DNA of 59,876 bases from positions 1 through 59,876 of the forward strand of contig JAUSAZ010000186.1 in NCBI GenBank assembly GCA_030652255.1, given 5' to 3'. Made by a program: the position numbers and the translations under genes. Positions 1-8,043 of this stretch are shown one piece after another (the stretch's first letter is position 1; each line of letters opens with the position of its first letter). Source of the stretch: Myxococcales bacterium (GTDB lineage: Bacteria; Myxococcota_A; Polyangia; Polyangiales; Ga0077539). The notes under the pieces are model-generated. The model was not told the origin of the DNA and did no database searches. It saw only the letters and a program-made list of their open reading frames with translations.

Positions 1-2
1 CC

Positions 3-1166
3 GCCGCCCCGCCCGCCGCCGCCGCCGGGCCCGCGGCGCTCCTCGCGCGCTGCGACCGCGGCGACGGCAGCGCCTGCGACGCCCTCGGCCAGCGCCATGA
101 GCAGGGCGACGGGGTGGCCCGCGACCTCGCGCGCGCGGCCGATCTCTACCGCCGCGCCTGCGACGCCCGGGCCTTCGCGGGCTGCACGCACCTCGGGTGG
201 GTCTACGAGTCGGGCCTCGGGGTGACCGCCGACCTCGCCCGCGCCGCGACGCTCTACCGCCGCGCCTGCGACGGCGGAGCCCTGCGCGGGTGCACCAACC
301 TGGGCTGGCTGATGGAGGGCGGCCGGGGCGTCGCCCGCGACCTGCCGGGCGCCGTCGCCCTCTACGAGCGCTCGTGCCAGGGCGACGAGGGCGTCGCGTG
401 CGCCAACCTCGGGCGGCTGCGCGCCGACGGGGAGGGCGGGGCGCGCGACCTCCCCGCGGCGAAGCGCTACTTCGAGCGGGCCTGCAGCCACGGCGACCCG
501 CCGAGCTGCGCCCGCGCTGGGTGGATGGACGAGGCGGGCGAAGGGGTCCCGGTCGACCTCGCGCGGGCGGCGGCGTGGTACCGCCTCGGCTGCGACGCGG
601 GCGACGCGCGCGGCTGCGTCAACCTCGGCTGGCTCCACCAGAACGGCGGCGGCGTCGCGCTCGACCCCGCCGCCGCGCGCGGGCTCTACCAGCGCGCCTG
701 CGACGCGGGCAACGCCCTCGGCTGCAAGAACCTCGCGGCCCTCTACGAGCAGGGCATCGGCGTGGACGCCGACCTGCCGCGCGCCGCGGGCCTCTTCCAG
801 CGCGGCTGCGAGGGCGGCAACGAGAGCGCGTGCGCGAGCCTCGGGGCGATGCTCCAGGAGGGCCGCGGCGTCGCCCGCGACCTCGCCCGCGCGCTCACCC
901 TCGCCGAGCGGGCCTGCACCGGCGGCAACGCGCTCGCGTGCAACAACGCCGGGTGGATCCACAACGAGGCCCCCGGGCGGCCGCACGACCCGGCCCGCGC
1001 CCGGACGCTCTACCAGCGCGGCTGCGAGGCCGGCAACGCCATGGCCTGCCTCAACCTCGGCTCGATGCTGCGCCACGGCACCGGCGGCGCGGCGGACCCC
1101 ACCCGCGCCCGGCAGCTCTTCGCCACCGCGTGCCGCCTCGGGTTGCAGGCCGCCTGCGGGCTCTGA
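3..1166 (+). CDS. Cysteine-rich Sel1-repeat protein (5' end outside window)
   Basis: The reading frame is open from the first bases of the window, so the gene starts upstream; the GTG at 114 is only an internal codon. It opens with an Ala/Pro-rich stretch and then has ten consecutive 36-residue Sel1-like (TPR-type helical hairpin) units plus a short cap ending '..LQAACGL'. The unit pattern is C-x7-C-x-NLGWL-x3-G-x-GV-x2-D-x2-RA-x2-LY-x-RAC. Two cysteines seven residues apart recur in nearly every unit, the arrangement of Helicobacter cysteine-rich (Hcp) proteins, where they form disulfides. That suggests an exported protein, but the signal region is not visible. Sel1 repeats normally mediate protein-protein contact; the partner here is unknown. 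It lies 5' of the oxidase operon but a promoter separates them. Confidence 0.85.
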   Translation, partial: AAPPAAAAGPAALLARCDRGDGSACDALGQRHEQGDGVARDLARAADLYRRACDARAFAGCTHLGWVYESGLGVTADLARAATLYRRACDGGALRGCTNLGWLMEGGRGVARDLPGAVALYERSCQGDEGVACANLGRLRADGEGGARDLPAAKRYFERACSHGDPPSCARAGWMDEAGEGVPVDLARAAAWYRLGCDAGDARGCVNLGWLHQNGGGVALDPAAARGLYQRACDAGNALGCKNLAALYEQGIGVDADLPRAAGLFQRGCEGGNESACASLGAMLQEGRGVARDLARALTLAERACTGGNALACNNAGWIHNEAPGRPHDPARARTLYQRGCEAGNAMACLNLGSMLRHGTGGAADPTRARQLFATACRLGLQAACGL

Positions 1167-1197
1167 GACGCTGCGCCCGCGGCGGGCGGCGCGTCCC

Positions 1198-1226
1198 TTG
1201 ACACTCCAGGGGTCGGCGGGCATAGA
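1198..1226 (+). promoter_or_regulatory. Sigma70-like promoter of the oxidase operon
   Basis: A perfect -35 hexamer TTGACA (1198-1203) is followed by a 17-nt spacer and CATAGA (1221-1226), which matches the -10 consensus at its central ATA. It lies just after the stop of the Sel1 gene and about 18 nt before the ATG of ctaB at 1244, so the leader would be very short. Position and spacing are good; activity is inferred. Confidence 0.6.
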
Positions 1227-1243
1227 CCCGCCCACAAGCAGCC

Positions 1244-2161
1244 ATGACCCTCGTGTCACCACCGGTCGCTGCGTCGTCCGACGGCCCACTGTCCATGACA
1301 GACTCGTTTCCCCCAGTGGCCCCTCGCGACCTCGTCGCCCTCATCAAGCCGCGCCTCGCCTCGCTGGTGCTGTTCACCACCGCGGGCGGCGCGTGGCTCG
1401 CGGGCGCCTCGCTCACCTGGCCCGTCACCCTCTACGCCCTGCTCGGCACCACCCTCGCCGTCGCCGGGGCCCACTCGCTCAACTGCTACCTCGAGCGCGA
1501 CCTCGACGCGCTCATGCACCGCACCCGCAACCGCCCCCTCCCGGCCGGCCGCGTCGACCCGAAGCTCGCCCTCACCATGGGCCTCGCCTTCGCCGCCGTC
1601 TCGCTCCCCATCCTGGCCCTCGGCACCAACACGCTCACCGCCGCGCTCGGGCTCCTCGCCCTCGTGAGCTACGTGCTGGTCTACACCCCGATGAAGACCC
1701 GCAGCGCCTGGGCCCTCGGGGTCGGCGCCCTCCCCGGCGCGCTCCCCCCGCTCATGGGCTGGACCGCCATCACCAACCGCCTCGACGCGCCCGGGCTGGT
1801 GCTCTTCGCGATCCTGTTCTTGTGGCAGCTGCCGCACTTCCTGGCCATCGCGCTGATGCTCAAGGCCGACTACGACCGCGCCGGCATGAAGACCGTCCCG
1901 CAGGTGATGGGCGACCGCAACGCCCGCGCCCAGGCCGCCCTCTACACCGCCCTGCTCGTCCCGATGCCCCTGCTGTTGGTTCCGCTGCGCGTCGCAGGCA
2001 CCGCCTTCGCCGTCATCGCCTCCCTCCTCGGCGTGGCCTTCCTCGGGTGGAGCCTCGTCGGCCTGCGCCGCGACCCGGGGCCCACCTGGGCGCGCCGGGA
2101 GTTTCTCCTCTCCCTCGTCTACCTCACGGGTCTCTTCGGCGCGCTCGGCCTCCGCGGTTGA
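1244..2161 (+). CDS. ctaB: Protoheme IX farnesyltransferase (heme O synthase)
   Basis: UbiA-family membrane prenyltransferase that adds farnesyl to protoheme IX to give heme O, the precursor of heme A for the oxidase encoded downstream. About nine hydrophobic segments are visible. The first Asp-rich motif is N-x3-ER-D-x2-A-x-M-x-R-T-x-x-R-P (around residues 80-100, 'NCYLERDLDALMHRT'); the second is 'DYDRAGMKTVP' near residue 208. Length (305 aa) is normal for the family. An internal ATG at 1295 would give a 288-aa protein without the low-complexity N-terminus and may be the real start; the ATG at 1244 fits the promoter distance. The stop is only 5 nt before the ATG of the Sco gene, so the two are probably cotranscribed. 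No heme A synthase (ctaA) is in the window, so whether heme O or heme A is finally used cannot be told. Confidence 0.93.
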   Translation: MTLVSPPVAASSDGPLSMTDSFPPVAPRDLVALIKPRLASLVLFTTAGGAWLAGASLTWPVTLYALLGTTLAVAGAHSLNCYLERDLDALMHRTRNRPLPAGRVDPKLALTMGLAFAAVSLPILALGTNTLTAALGLLALVSYVLVYTPMKTRSAWALGVGALPGALPPLMGWTAITNRLDAPGLVLFAILFLWQLPHFLAIALMLKADYDRAGMKTVPQVMGDRNARAQAALYTALLVPMPLLLVPLRVAGTAFAVIASLLGVAFLGWSLVGLRRDPGPTWARREFLLSLVYLTGLFGALGLRG

Positions 2162-2166
2162 CCCCG

Positions 2167-2803
2167 ATGAGCGACGCCCCTCTCAAGGTGCCGCTGAGCC
2201 CGTCGCCCCCTCGCCGCCACCCTCTGGATCGCCGTCGTCCTCGCGATCCCCATCGTCTTCTACCTTCGCCACCGCCCGGCCCCGCTGCCGGTGCTCGCGA
2301 CGCTCCCCGCGTGGCGGCTCACCGACCAGGCCGCGCGCCCCTTCGGCAGCGACCAGCTCCGCGGCCGCGCCTACGTCGCCAACTTCATGTTCACCTCGTG
2401 CCCCACCGTCTGCCCGGTGCTGTCACGCCACCTCGCCCGCGTGCAGTCGAGCACCGCCGCCCTCGGCGACCGCCTGCACCTCGTCTCCATCTCCGTCGAC
2501 CCCGTCGTCGACACCCCCGCGCGCCTCACCGAATACGGCCATCGGTATGGCTTCGACCCGCGGCGCTGGCACTTCGTCACCGGCGAGGCCACGGCGCTAC
2601 AGCGCATCGCCGCCGAGGGCTTCCGCGTGGGCCTCGGGCAGCTCCCCTCCACCGCCGAGGGCCGCGCCCCCAACTTCAACATCCTCCACAGCGCCAACCT
2701 GATGCTGGTCGACGGCGACGGGCGCATGCGCGGCATCTACCGCGCCGACGACGAGGGCCTCGCCGACCTCACCCGCGAGGCCCGCGCGCTCGTCGGCCGC
2801 TGA
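2167..2803 (+). CDS. SCO1/SenC-type copper chaperone, apparent N-terminal frameshift
   Basis: Thioredoxin-fold protein that delivers copper to the CuA centre of cytochrome oxidase subunit II. The copper site is visible: 'TSCPTVCP' (C-x3-C) and the distal His in 'NILHSANLML'. The frame carrying this domain is open from 2198 and its first usable codon is GTG 2291, which gives 170 aa without a membrane anchor. However, codons 2222-2290 in the same frame encode a clear transmembrane segment ('LWIAVVLAIPIVFYL'). An ATG at 2167, ideally placed 5 nt after ctaB, reads 'MSDAPLKVPLSPSP' in another frame. Removing one C from the CCCCC run at 2206-2210 joins the two into an anchored Sco protein of normal architecture. 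Either an assembly indel or a real mutation explains this. The next gene, coxB, starts 13 nt after the stop. Confidence 0.82.
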
Positions 2804-2816
2804 GGGGCCGCCCACG

Positions 2817-3521
2817 ATGCCGCCCGACCTCTCCGCCGACGGCCACCGCATCGACGCCCTGCTCCGCGTCTCCATCGGGCTCACCGCCGCCCTCGCCGCG
2901 GCCTTCCTGCTCGCCCTCGCCTGGGTGGTGCACCGCGCCCGCCAGCGCGCCCGCACGGCCGCGCCCGAGGCCGCCGCCCCGCCCGCGGTCGCCGTCGCCC
3001 TGGGCGTGGCGGTGCTGGTCTTCGCGGTCATCGACCTCACCCTCGCCGCCCGCTCGCACCGCGCCGCGCTCGGGCCGCCGCCCCCGGACGCCCTGCGCGT
3101 GGAGGTGCTCGCGCAGCAGTGGGCGTGGCGCTTCCGCTACGCAGGACCCGACGAGGTCTTCGGCACCGCCGACGACGTCACCACCCTCAACGACCTGCGG
3201 CTCCCGGTAGGACGCGCGGTCGCCCTCGAGGTGCGCAGCCTCGACGTGGCCCACGGGCTCTTCCTGCCGCTGCTGCGATCGCGCGCCGACGCCTACCCCG
3301 GGCGCACCGCGCGCACGTGGCTTCGCCCCGCCCGCGAGGGCCGCACCGAGCTCGCCTGCTCCGTGCTCTGCGGCGCCGCCCACTACCAGATGCGCGCCGA
3401 GGTCACCGTGTTGTCCAATGAACAATACACCCATTGGATGAACGGCCTGTCCGATGACCAGCGCCGCCGCGCCGCCGCGGGCGAGGCCCCACCCCCCGGG
3501 GCCTGGGCGTGGGGACCATAG
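2817..3521 (+). CDS. coxB: Cytochrome c oxidase subunit II (CuA subunit), divergent
   Basis: Two N-terminal transmembrane helices (about residues 20-42 and 58-78) precede a periplasmic cupredoxin domain. Seen: the aromatic patch 'QQWAWRFRY' that takes electrons from cytochrome c, the first CuA histidine in 'LDVAHGLFLP', and the CuA loop 'CSVLCGAAHYQM', with both Cys, His and Met ligands in canonical spacing. The loop normally reads C-S-E-x-C; here the Glu, whose side chain helps bind the Mg/Mn site between subunits I and II, is Val. At 234 aa the protein is short but complete. There is no fused cytochrome c domain; the diheme cytochrome at 5418 may supply that function. It sits between sco and coxA in one operon. 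Confidence 0.92.
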   Translation: MPPDLSADGHRIDALLRVSIGLTAALAAAFLLALAWVVHRARQRARTAAPEAAAPPAVAVALGVAVLVFAVIDLTLAARSHRAALGPPPPDALRVEVLAQQWAWRFRYAGPDEVFGTADDVTTLNDLRLPVGRAVALEVRSLDVAHGLFLPLLRSRADAYPGRTARTWLRPAREGRTELACSVLCGAAHYQMRAEVTVLSNEQYTHWMNGLSDDQRRRAAAGEAPPPGAWAWGP

Positions 3522-3535
3522 CAAGGGCCCCCCGG

Positions 3536-4999
3536 ATGCACCCCGACGACCGCCGCACCGCGCTCCGCACGCTCTCCCTCGCGGGCCTCGGCGCCGCGCT
3601 CGGCGGCCTCCTCTCGCTCCTGCTGCGCTGGCAGCTCAGCTTCCCCGGCCGACCCATCCCCCTCCTCGGCCCGCTGCTCTTCCCCGATCACCGCGGCGCC
3701 GTCCCGGCCGCCAGCTACCCCGCGCTCTTCACCCTCCACGGCACCGTGATGATCTTCTTCGCGGTCACCCCGGCGCTCTCCGCCCTCGCCCTCATCCGCC
3801 TCCCTCCCCTCGTCGGTCGCGAGCGCCCCGCGCACCCCGCGCTGCACCGCGCCGCCCTCGGCCTCTTCGCCCTCGGCCTCGCGCTGCTGCTCGCCGGCCT
3901 CCACGCCCGCTTCGGCGCCCCCGCCTTCGGCTGGACCGCCGCCCCCCCGCTCAGCACCGCCCGCAGCCCCGGCGCCGGCGCCACCCTCTGGCTCCTCGCC
4001 GTCGCCTGCTCCGCGCTGGCCACCCTGCTGGGGTCCTTCGACGTCCTCGCCACCATCGTGGGCGCCCCGAAGCTCGCCTGGTCGCGACTCCCGCTCTCCG
4101 CCTGGGGGCACCTCTTCGCCGCCACGCTCAACGCGCTCTTCCTGCCCATCCTCCTCGGCGCGCTCGCGCTGCTCTTCAGCGACCGCCACCTCGGCACGGC
4201 GCTCTTCACCGCGCCGTCCCAGCCCGGCGGCGACGCGCTCGTCTACCAGCACCTCTTCTGGATCTTCGGTCACCCCGAGGTCTACATCCTCATCCTCCCG
4301 GTGTGGGGCGCCGTCTCCGACGCCCTCGCCCGCGCCGCCGACCGCCCGCCTGCCCTGCGCCGCGCCGTCGTCGCCGCCATGGCCGCGGTCACCCTGCTCA
4401 GCGGGCTCGTCTACGGACACCACCTGCTCACCGCGGGCCTCTCCCCATTGCTCGCGCAGGGCTTCATGACCCTCACCCTGCTCATCTCCCTGCCCTCCGC
4501 CGCCTTCGTCGCCTCGTGGATCGCCACCCTCCACGGCGCCTCGCTGGGCCCCGACGCGCCAGCCTCGTACAGCCTCGCCGCGGTGGTGCTCTTCGTCCTC
4601 GGCGGGCTCACGGGCATCCCCCTCGCGCTGGTCACCACCGACCGCTTCCTCCACGACTCGGCCTTCGTGGTGGGCCACTTCCACCTCGTGATGGCCGCGA
4701 CCATCCTGCTCGGCCTCTTCGCGATGCTCCACGAGGCCCTCGGGCGTCTCGGGCTGCGCGCTCCGTCCATCCCCGTCGCCCGCCTGCACGCCTGGGCCAC
4801 CGCGCTGGGCGCCCTCGGGGTCTTCATCCCGATGCTGCGCCTCGGCCTCGGCGGGGCGCCGCGGCGGCTCTACGACCCCGACCTCTACCGATATCTCCAC
4901 CCGCTGCTCGCCTGGCAGCGGGTCGCCACCGTGGCCGCCGCGCTGCTGTTCACCGCGCAACTCGCGTGGCTCGTTGCATGGTGGCGGGGGCGGCGATGA
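3536..4999 (+). CDS. coxA: Heme-copper oxidase subunit I, lacking usual proton-channel residues
   Basis: Catalytic subunit reducing O2 to water, 487 aa with about 12 helices. All metal ligands are visible: heme a His in 'LHGTVMIFF', CuB His and cross-link Tyr in 'GHPEVY', CuB His pair in 'YGHHLLTAG', and heme a3/heme a His in 'VVGHFHLVM'. The tyrosine argues for O2 rather than NO reduction. The Glu of HPEVY, end of the D-channel in A-type enzymes, is kept. Aligned by eye, the K-channel motif P-T-G-x-K-x-x-S-W reads P-S-A-A-F-x-x-S-W (Lys to Phe), and the D-channel entry GAPDMAFPR reads 'GRERPAHPA' (Asp to Arg). ATG 3536 is preferred, with AAGGG 8 nt upstream, over GTG 3509, which would overlap coxB. 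No subunit III gene follows. Confidence 0.92.
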   Translation: MHPDDRRTALRTLSLAGLGAALGGLLSLLLRWQLSFPGRPIPLLGPLLFPDHRGAVPAASYPALFTLHGTVMIFFAVTPALSALALIRLPPLVGRERPAHPALHRAALGLFALGLALLLAGLHARFGAPAFGWTAAPPLSTARSPGAGATLWLLAVACSALATLLGSFDVLATIVGAPKLAWSRLPLSAWGHLFAATLNALFLPILLGALALLFSDRHLGTALFTAPSQPGGDALVYQHLFWIFGHPEVYILILPVWGAVSDALARAADRPPALRRAVVAAMAAVTLLSGLVYGHHLLTAGLSPLLAQGFMTLTLLISLPSAAFVASWIATLHGASLGPDAPASYSLAAVVLFVLGGLTGIPLALVTTDRFLHDSAFVVGHFHLVMAATILLGLFAMLHEALGRLGLRAPSIPVARLHAWATALGALGVFIPMLRLGLGGAPRRLYDPDLYRYLHPLLAWQRVATVAAALLFTAQLAWLVAWWRGRR

Positions 5000-5050
5000 G
5001 AGGCCCCTCGCTCGTCGTTGCCCTCATCGTGCTTAGGCAGCTTGCGGGCG

Positions 5051-5329
5051 CTGGGGTTCCGCGCGTTGGCGCGTCACCCCAGGCAATAACAGGAGGGCCG
5101 CCCCGGACGGTGTCCGGGGCTCCGAACGGCCGTCTCTGTGGGCAGGTCACGGCCGTCTCTGTGGGCAGGTCGCCGGATCGGTTGTCGAGCGAGCGGAGGG
5201 TTCTCCCCCGGTACGCGGACGCGGCCCCTCCAGCGAGCATCAAGCGACCCCCGACCGGAGCCCCGGACACCGTCCGGGGCGGCCCTCCTGTTATTGCCTG
5301 GGGTGACGCGCCAACGCGCGGAACCCCAG
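5051..5329. repeat. Palindromic element A: perfect 74-bp inverted repeat
   Basis: The 418-bp gap between coxA and the cytochrome c gene holds no convincing gene. Bases 5051-5124 and 5256-5329 are exact reverse complements over 74 bp, around a 131-bp centre. Each arm contains the module GGCAATAACA and the small palindrome CCCCGGAC..GTCCGGGG. Weaker outer arms extend the symmetry to CTCATCGTGC at 5023-5032 and its complement at 5346-5355. The same modules recur in the element at 45.8-46.3 kb. No coding sequence or transposase is present, so a MITE- or REP-like origin is inference. Confidence 0.85.
5126..5171. repeat. Tandem duplication of a 23-bp unit
   Basis: Two identical 23-bp copies (5126-5148 and 5149-5171, beginning ACGGCCGTCTCTGTGGGC) lie head to tail in the centre of palindromic element A. 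The duplication is exact, which suggests it is recent. No function can be assigned. Confidence 0.8.
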
Positions 5330-5417
5330 CCTGCAAGCGCCCTGGGCACGATGAGACCAACCATGGGCGCCCCGCGGGGGTGAGGGCGCGCGGCAGCGCG
5401 GTGAGAGGCCCTACCCC

Positions 5418-6257
5418 ATGAAGCTCGCCCCCGTCGTGAGCGCCGCGATGTTCGTCGCCGCCGTCGCCGCGGGGTGGATCTCCACCGGACAACCCCTCCG
5501 TCTCCATTGGACCTCCACCGACCCTTCATCGCCCCCGACCGCCGCCCTCGCCCTGCCCGATCGGGTGATCGCCCTCGACACCCTCCGCGCGGGCTTCGTC
5601 ACCTACCAGCGCCACTGCGCGGGGTGCCACGGCGAGGCGGGCGACGGCCGCGGCCCATCGGGCATCGGGCTCTCTCCACCGCCCCGGAACTTCACCCGCG
5701 GCGCGTTCAAGTTCGCCGCCGTGCCCGCGGGCTCGCTCCCGCGCGACGAGGACCTCGCCCGCACCATCCGCCATGGCCTCGCCGGAACCGCCATGCCCGC
5801 CTGGAGCCTCGGCGAGCGCGAGCTCGACGCCGTGGTGCAGTACCTCAAGACCTTCTCCCCCCGCTGGCGTCGCGAGACCGCGCCCTCCGCGAGCGAGGTC
5901 GCCACCGCGCCCGACCCCTGGCGCGACGACCCCGCTGGTGCCGTGCGCGAGGGCGAGCGCATCTATCACCGCGAGGCCCTCTGCGCGACCTGCCACCCCG
6001 CGTACACCGCCGACGCGCCCGCGCGCCCGGAGCCCCGCGCGCCCGTCGCCCACCTCGAGGCCGCCTACGGCACCTGGGTGCTCTCACCCGACTTCCGCAG
6101 GCACCCGATGCGCGCGGGTCGCTCCGTCGACGACCTCCACCGCGCCATCGCCTTCGGCCTCGGCGGAACCCCGATGCCCACCTGGCAGGGCGCCCTCCCC
6201 GACCGCTCGCTCTGGGCGCTCGCCTACTACGTGCGCTCGCTCACGCCGTCGCCGTGA
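5418..6257 (+). CDS. Membrane-anchored or secreted diheme cytochrome c
   Basis: 279-aa protein with an N-terminal hydrophobic segment (residues 5-20) and two class I cytochrome c domains. Heme sites are CAGCH (about residue 67) and CATCH (about residue 192). Sixth-ligand Met candidates lie in 'GTAMPAW' and 'GTPMPTW'. It follows coxA in the same direction and is the obvious candidate electron donor to the CuA subunit, or an oxidase-associated subunit. The 418-bp gap filled by palindromic element A separates it from coxA, so cotranscription is not certain. Its 3' end overlaps the convergent gene at 6241-6537 by 17 bp. Confidence 0.9.
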   Translation: MKLAPVVSAAMFVAAVAAGWISTGQPLRLHWTSTDPSSPPTAALALPDRVIALDTLRAGFVTYQRHCAGCHGEAGDGRGPSGIGLSPPPRNFTRGAFKFAAVPAGSLPRDEDLARTIRHGLAGTAMPAWSLGERELDAVVQYLKTFSPRWRRETAPSASEVATAPDPWRDDPAGAVREGERIYHREALCATCHPAYTADAPARPEPRAPVAHLEAAYGTWVLSPDFRRHPMRAGRSVDDLHRAIAFGLGGTPMPTWQGALPDRSLWALAYYVRSLTPSP

Positions 6258-6537
6258 TGGTCTCGAACTCGCGCTCGAGGAAGGCCTCGATCTTCGACTT
6301 GAAGGGCCGCGCGAAGAAGGGCAGATGGAGCGCCACCGCGACGTGCGACGCGTCGAAGGAGAGGTGCCCGTCGGCCCCGCGGTAGCTGCCCTCGGCGCTC
6401 GTCGGCGACGTCCAACGGTAGTGCGATGCCACGTCGAGGTGGGGAAAGCGTGCGGCGTAGACCGCCACCTGCGCGTCGATTCGCGCCCGCAGGGCCTCCA
6501 CGGTCGTCGAGTGCGCCCTGCGGAATTCGAGTTTCAT
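6241..6537 (-). CDS. PHA-system-like small protein (PF09650-like)
   Basis: About 98 aa when started at the ATG on 6537 ('MKLEFRRAHS'). The pattern resembles the putative polyhydroxyalkanoic acid system family: a basic N-terminal strand with 'RRAHS', an amphipathic helix, 'W..P.SAEGSYRG..G.L..' strands, a hydrophobic strand 'VAVALHLPF' and a C-terminal helix 'KIEAFLEREFETI'. The founding family is found with PHA granule genes, but no PHA synthase or phasin lies nearby. An in-frame ATG at 6624 would add 29 residues that look like non-coding sequence and run into the photolyase upstream region. Convergent with the cytochrome c gene. Confidence 0.6.
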   Translation of the reverse strand: MKLEFRRAHSTTVEALRARIDAQVAVYAARFPHLDVASHYRWTSPTSAEGSYRGADGHLSFDASHVAVALHLPFFARPFKSKIEAFLEREFETITATA

Positions 6538-6626
6538 CGCGCGAAACCTGCGCGCCGTGCCGCGGGACGTCAACCTCCGCGCGAGCGCCGCCACGCCGCG
6601 CGGCGCGGAGTCATCCAACGCCACCC

Positions 6627-8042
6627 ATGCAACGCCCCCTCGTCTGGTTTCGCCGCGACCTCCGCGTCGACGACAACACCGCCCTCCTCGCCGCCGCCGC
6701 GCGCGCCCACGACGGCCTCGTCGCGCTCTACCTGATCTCCCCGGGCGAGTGGCGCGCCCACGACGACGCCCCGGTGAAGGTCGACTTCTGGCTGCGCAAC
6801 CTCGCGCGCCTCTCCGACGCCCTGCACGCGCTCCACGTCCCCCTCGTCATCGCCACCGCCGACGCCCCCGCGGACATCCCCGCGCTCGTGCGCGACCTCG
6901 CCCGCCGCCACGGCTGCACCGAGGTGCACGCCAACCGCGAGTACGAGGTGAACGAGTCGCGCCGCGACGTCGCCGTGCGCGCCGCCCTCGGCCTCCCGCT
7001 GCACCTGCACGACGACCGCGTGCTGCTCCCGCCGGGCACCGTGCGCACCCAGTCCGACACGGCCTATACGGTGTTCACTCCCTTCAAGAAGCAATGGATC
7101 ACCGTGCTCGGCGCGTCGCTCCCGACGCCGCGTCCGGGCCCTGGGGCGCAGCGACCCGTCGCGGGCGTCGAGCGCAGCGCCGTGCCCTCCTCGGTGGAGG
7201 GCTTCGCGTCACCGGTCGACCCCGAGGAGTGGCCCGCCGGGGAGGACGCCGCCGCGCAGCGCCTGGAGTCCTTCACCGGGGTCGCGCTCCAGCACTACCG
7301 CAGCGGGCGCGACCTCCCGGCCATCCGCGGAACCAGCCAGCTCTCCCCCTACCTCGCCGCGGGCGTGATCTCCCCGCGGCGCTGCCTCGCCGCCGCGATG
7401 TCCGCCAACCAGGGCCTCCTCCACGGCGGGCGCGAGGGCCCCGACACGTGGATCTCCGAGCTCTGCTGGCGGGACTTCTACACCCACGTGATGGTGGCCT
7501 TCCCCCGGGTGAGCATGGGGCGGGCGTTTCGCAAGGAGACCGACGCGGTGCCCTGGCGCAGCGCCCCGGACGAGCTCACCCGCTGGTGCGCCGGCGAGAC
7601 GGGCTTCCCGCTGGTCGACGCCGCGATGCGGCAGCTCCGCGCCACGGGCTGGATGCACAACCGCCTGCGCATGCTGACGGCGATGTTCCTCACCAAGGAC
7701 CTGCTCATCGACTGGCGCGAGGGCGAGCGCTTCTTCATGCAGCACCTGGTGGACGGCGACCTCGCGGCCAACAACGGCGGCTGGCAGTGGTCGTCGTCGA
7801 CGGGCACCGACGCCCAGCCGTACTTCCGCATCTTCAACCCGTATACACAGGCCAGTCGGTATGACCCGGACGGGGAGTTCGTGCGGCGTTGGGTGCCCGA
7901 GCTGCGCTCGCTCGACACGAAGGCCCTGCTGGCGATGGAGAAGATGGGCCCGTTGGAGCGGCGGCGGCTGGGCTACCCCGAGGCGATGGTCGACCACGCC
8001 GCGGCGAGGGCGCGCACGCTGGCCGCCTTCAAGGGCGCCTGA
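6627..8042 (+). CDS. phrB: Deoxyribodipyrimidine photo-lyase (class I CPD photolyase)
   Basis: 471-aa flavoprotein that uses blue light to split cyclobutane pyrimidine dimers in DNA. The N-terminal antenna-binding alpha/beta domain begins 'LVWFRRDLRVDDNTAL'. The C-terminal FAD-binding domain contains 'WISELCWRDFYTHVM', 'MRQLRATGWMHNRLRM' and 'NNGGWQWSSSTGTDAQPYFRIFNP' split over the FAD and DNA-contact region, all typical of the E. coli PhrB class. ATG 6627 gives the usual start a few residues before the first strand; longer in-frame extensions are low-complexity. The gene ends 1 nt before the stop of the convergent DUF4280 gene. Confidence 0.95.
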   Translation: MQRPLVWFRRDLRVDDNTALLAAAARAHDGLVALYLISPGEWRAHDDAPVKVDFWLRNLARLSDALHALHVPLVIATADAPADIPALVRDLARRHGCTEVHANREYEVNESRRDVAVRAALGLPLHLHDDRVLLPPGTVRTQSDTAYTVFTPFKKQWITVLGASLPTPRPGPGAQRPVAGVERSAVPSSVEGFASPVDPEEWPAGEDAAAQRLESFTGVALQHYRSGRDLPAIRGTSQLSPYLAAGVISPRRCLAAAMSANQGLLHGGREGPDTWISELCWRDFYTHVMVAFPRVSMGRAFRKETDAVPWRSAPDELTRWCAGETGFPLVDAAMRQLRATGWMHNRLRMLTAMFLTKDLLIDWREGERFFMQHLVDGDLAANNGGWQWSSSTGTDAQPYFRIFNPYTQASRYDPDGEFVRRWVPELRSLDTKALLAMEKMGPLERRRLGYPEAMVDHAAARARTLAAFKGA

Positions 8043-8043
8043 G

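Noticed and set aside
5418..6257. Cytochrome c fused to the oxidase as a caa3-type subunit
   Set aside because: It is a separate gene with its own signal segment, 418 bp from coxA, and subunit II has no heme motif.
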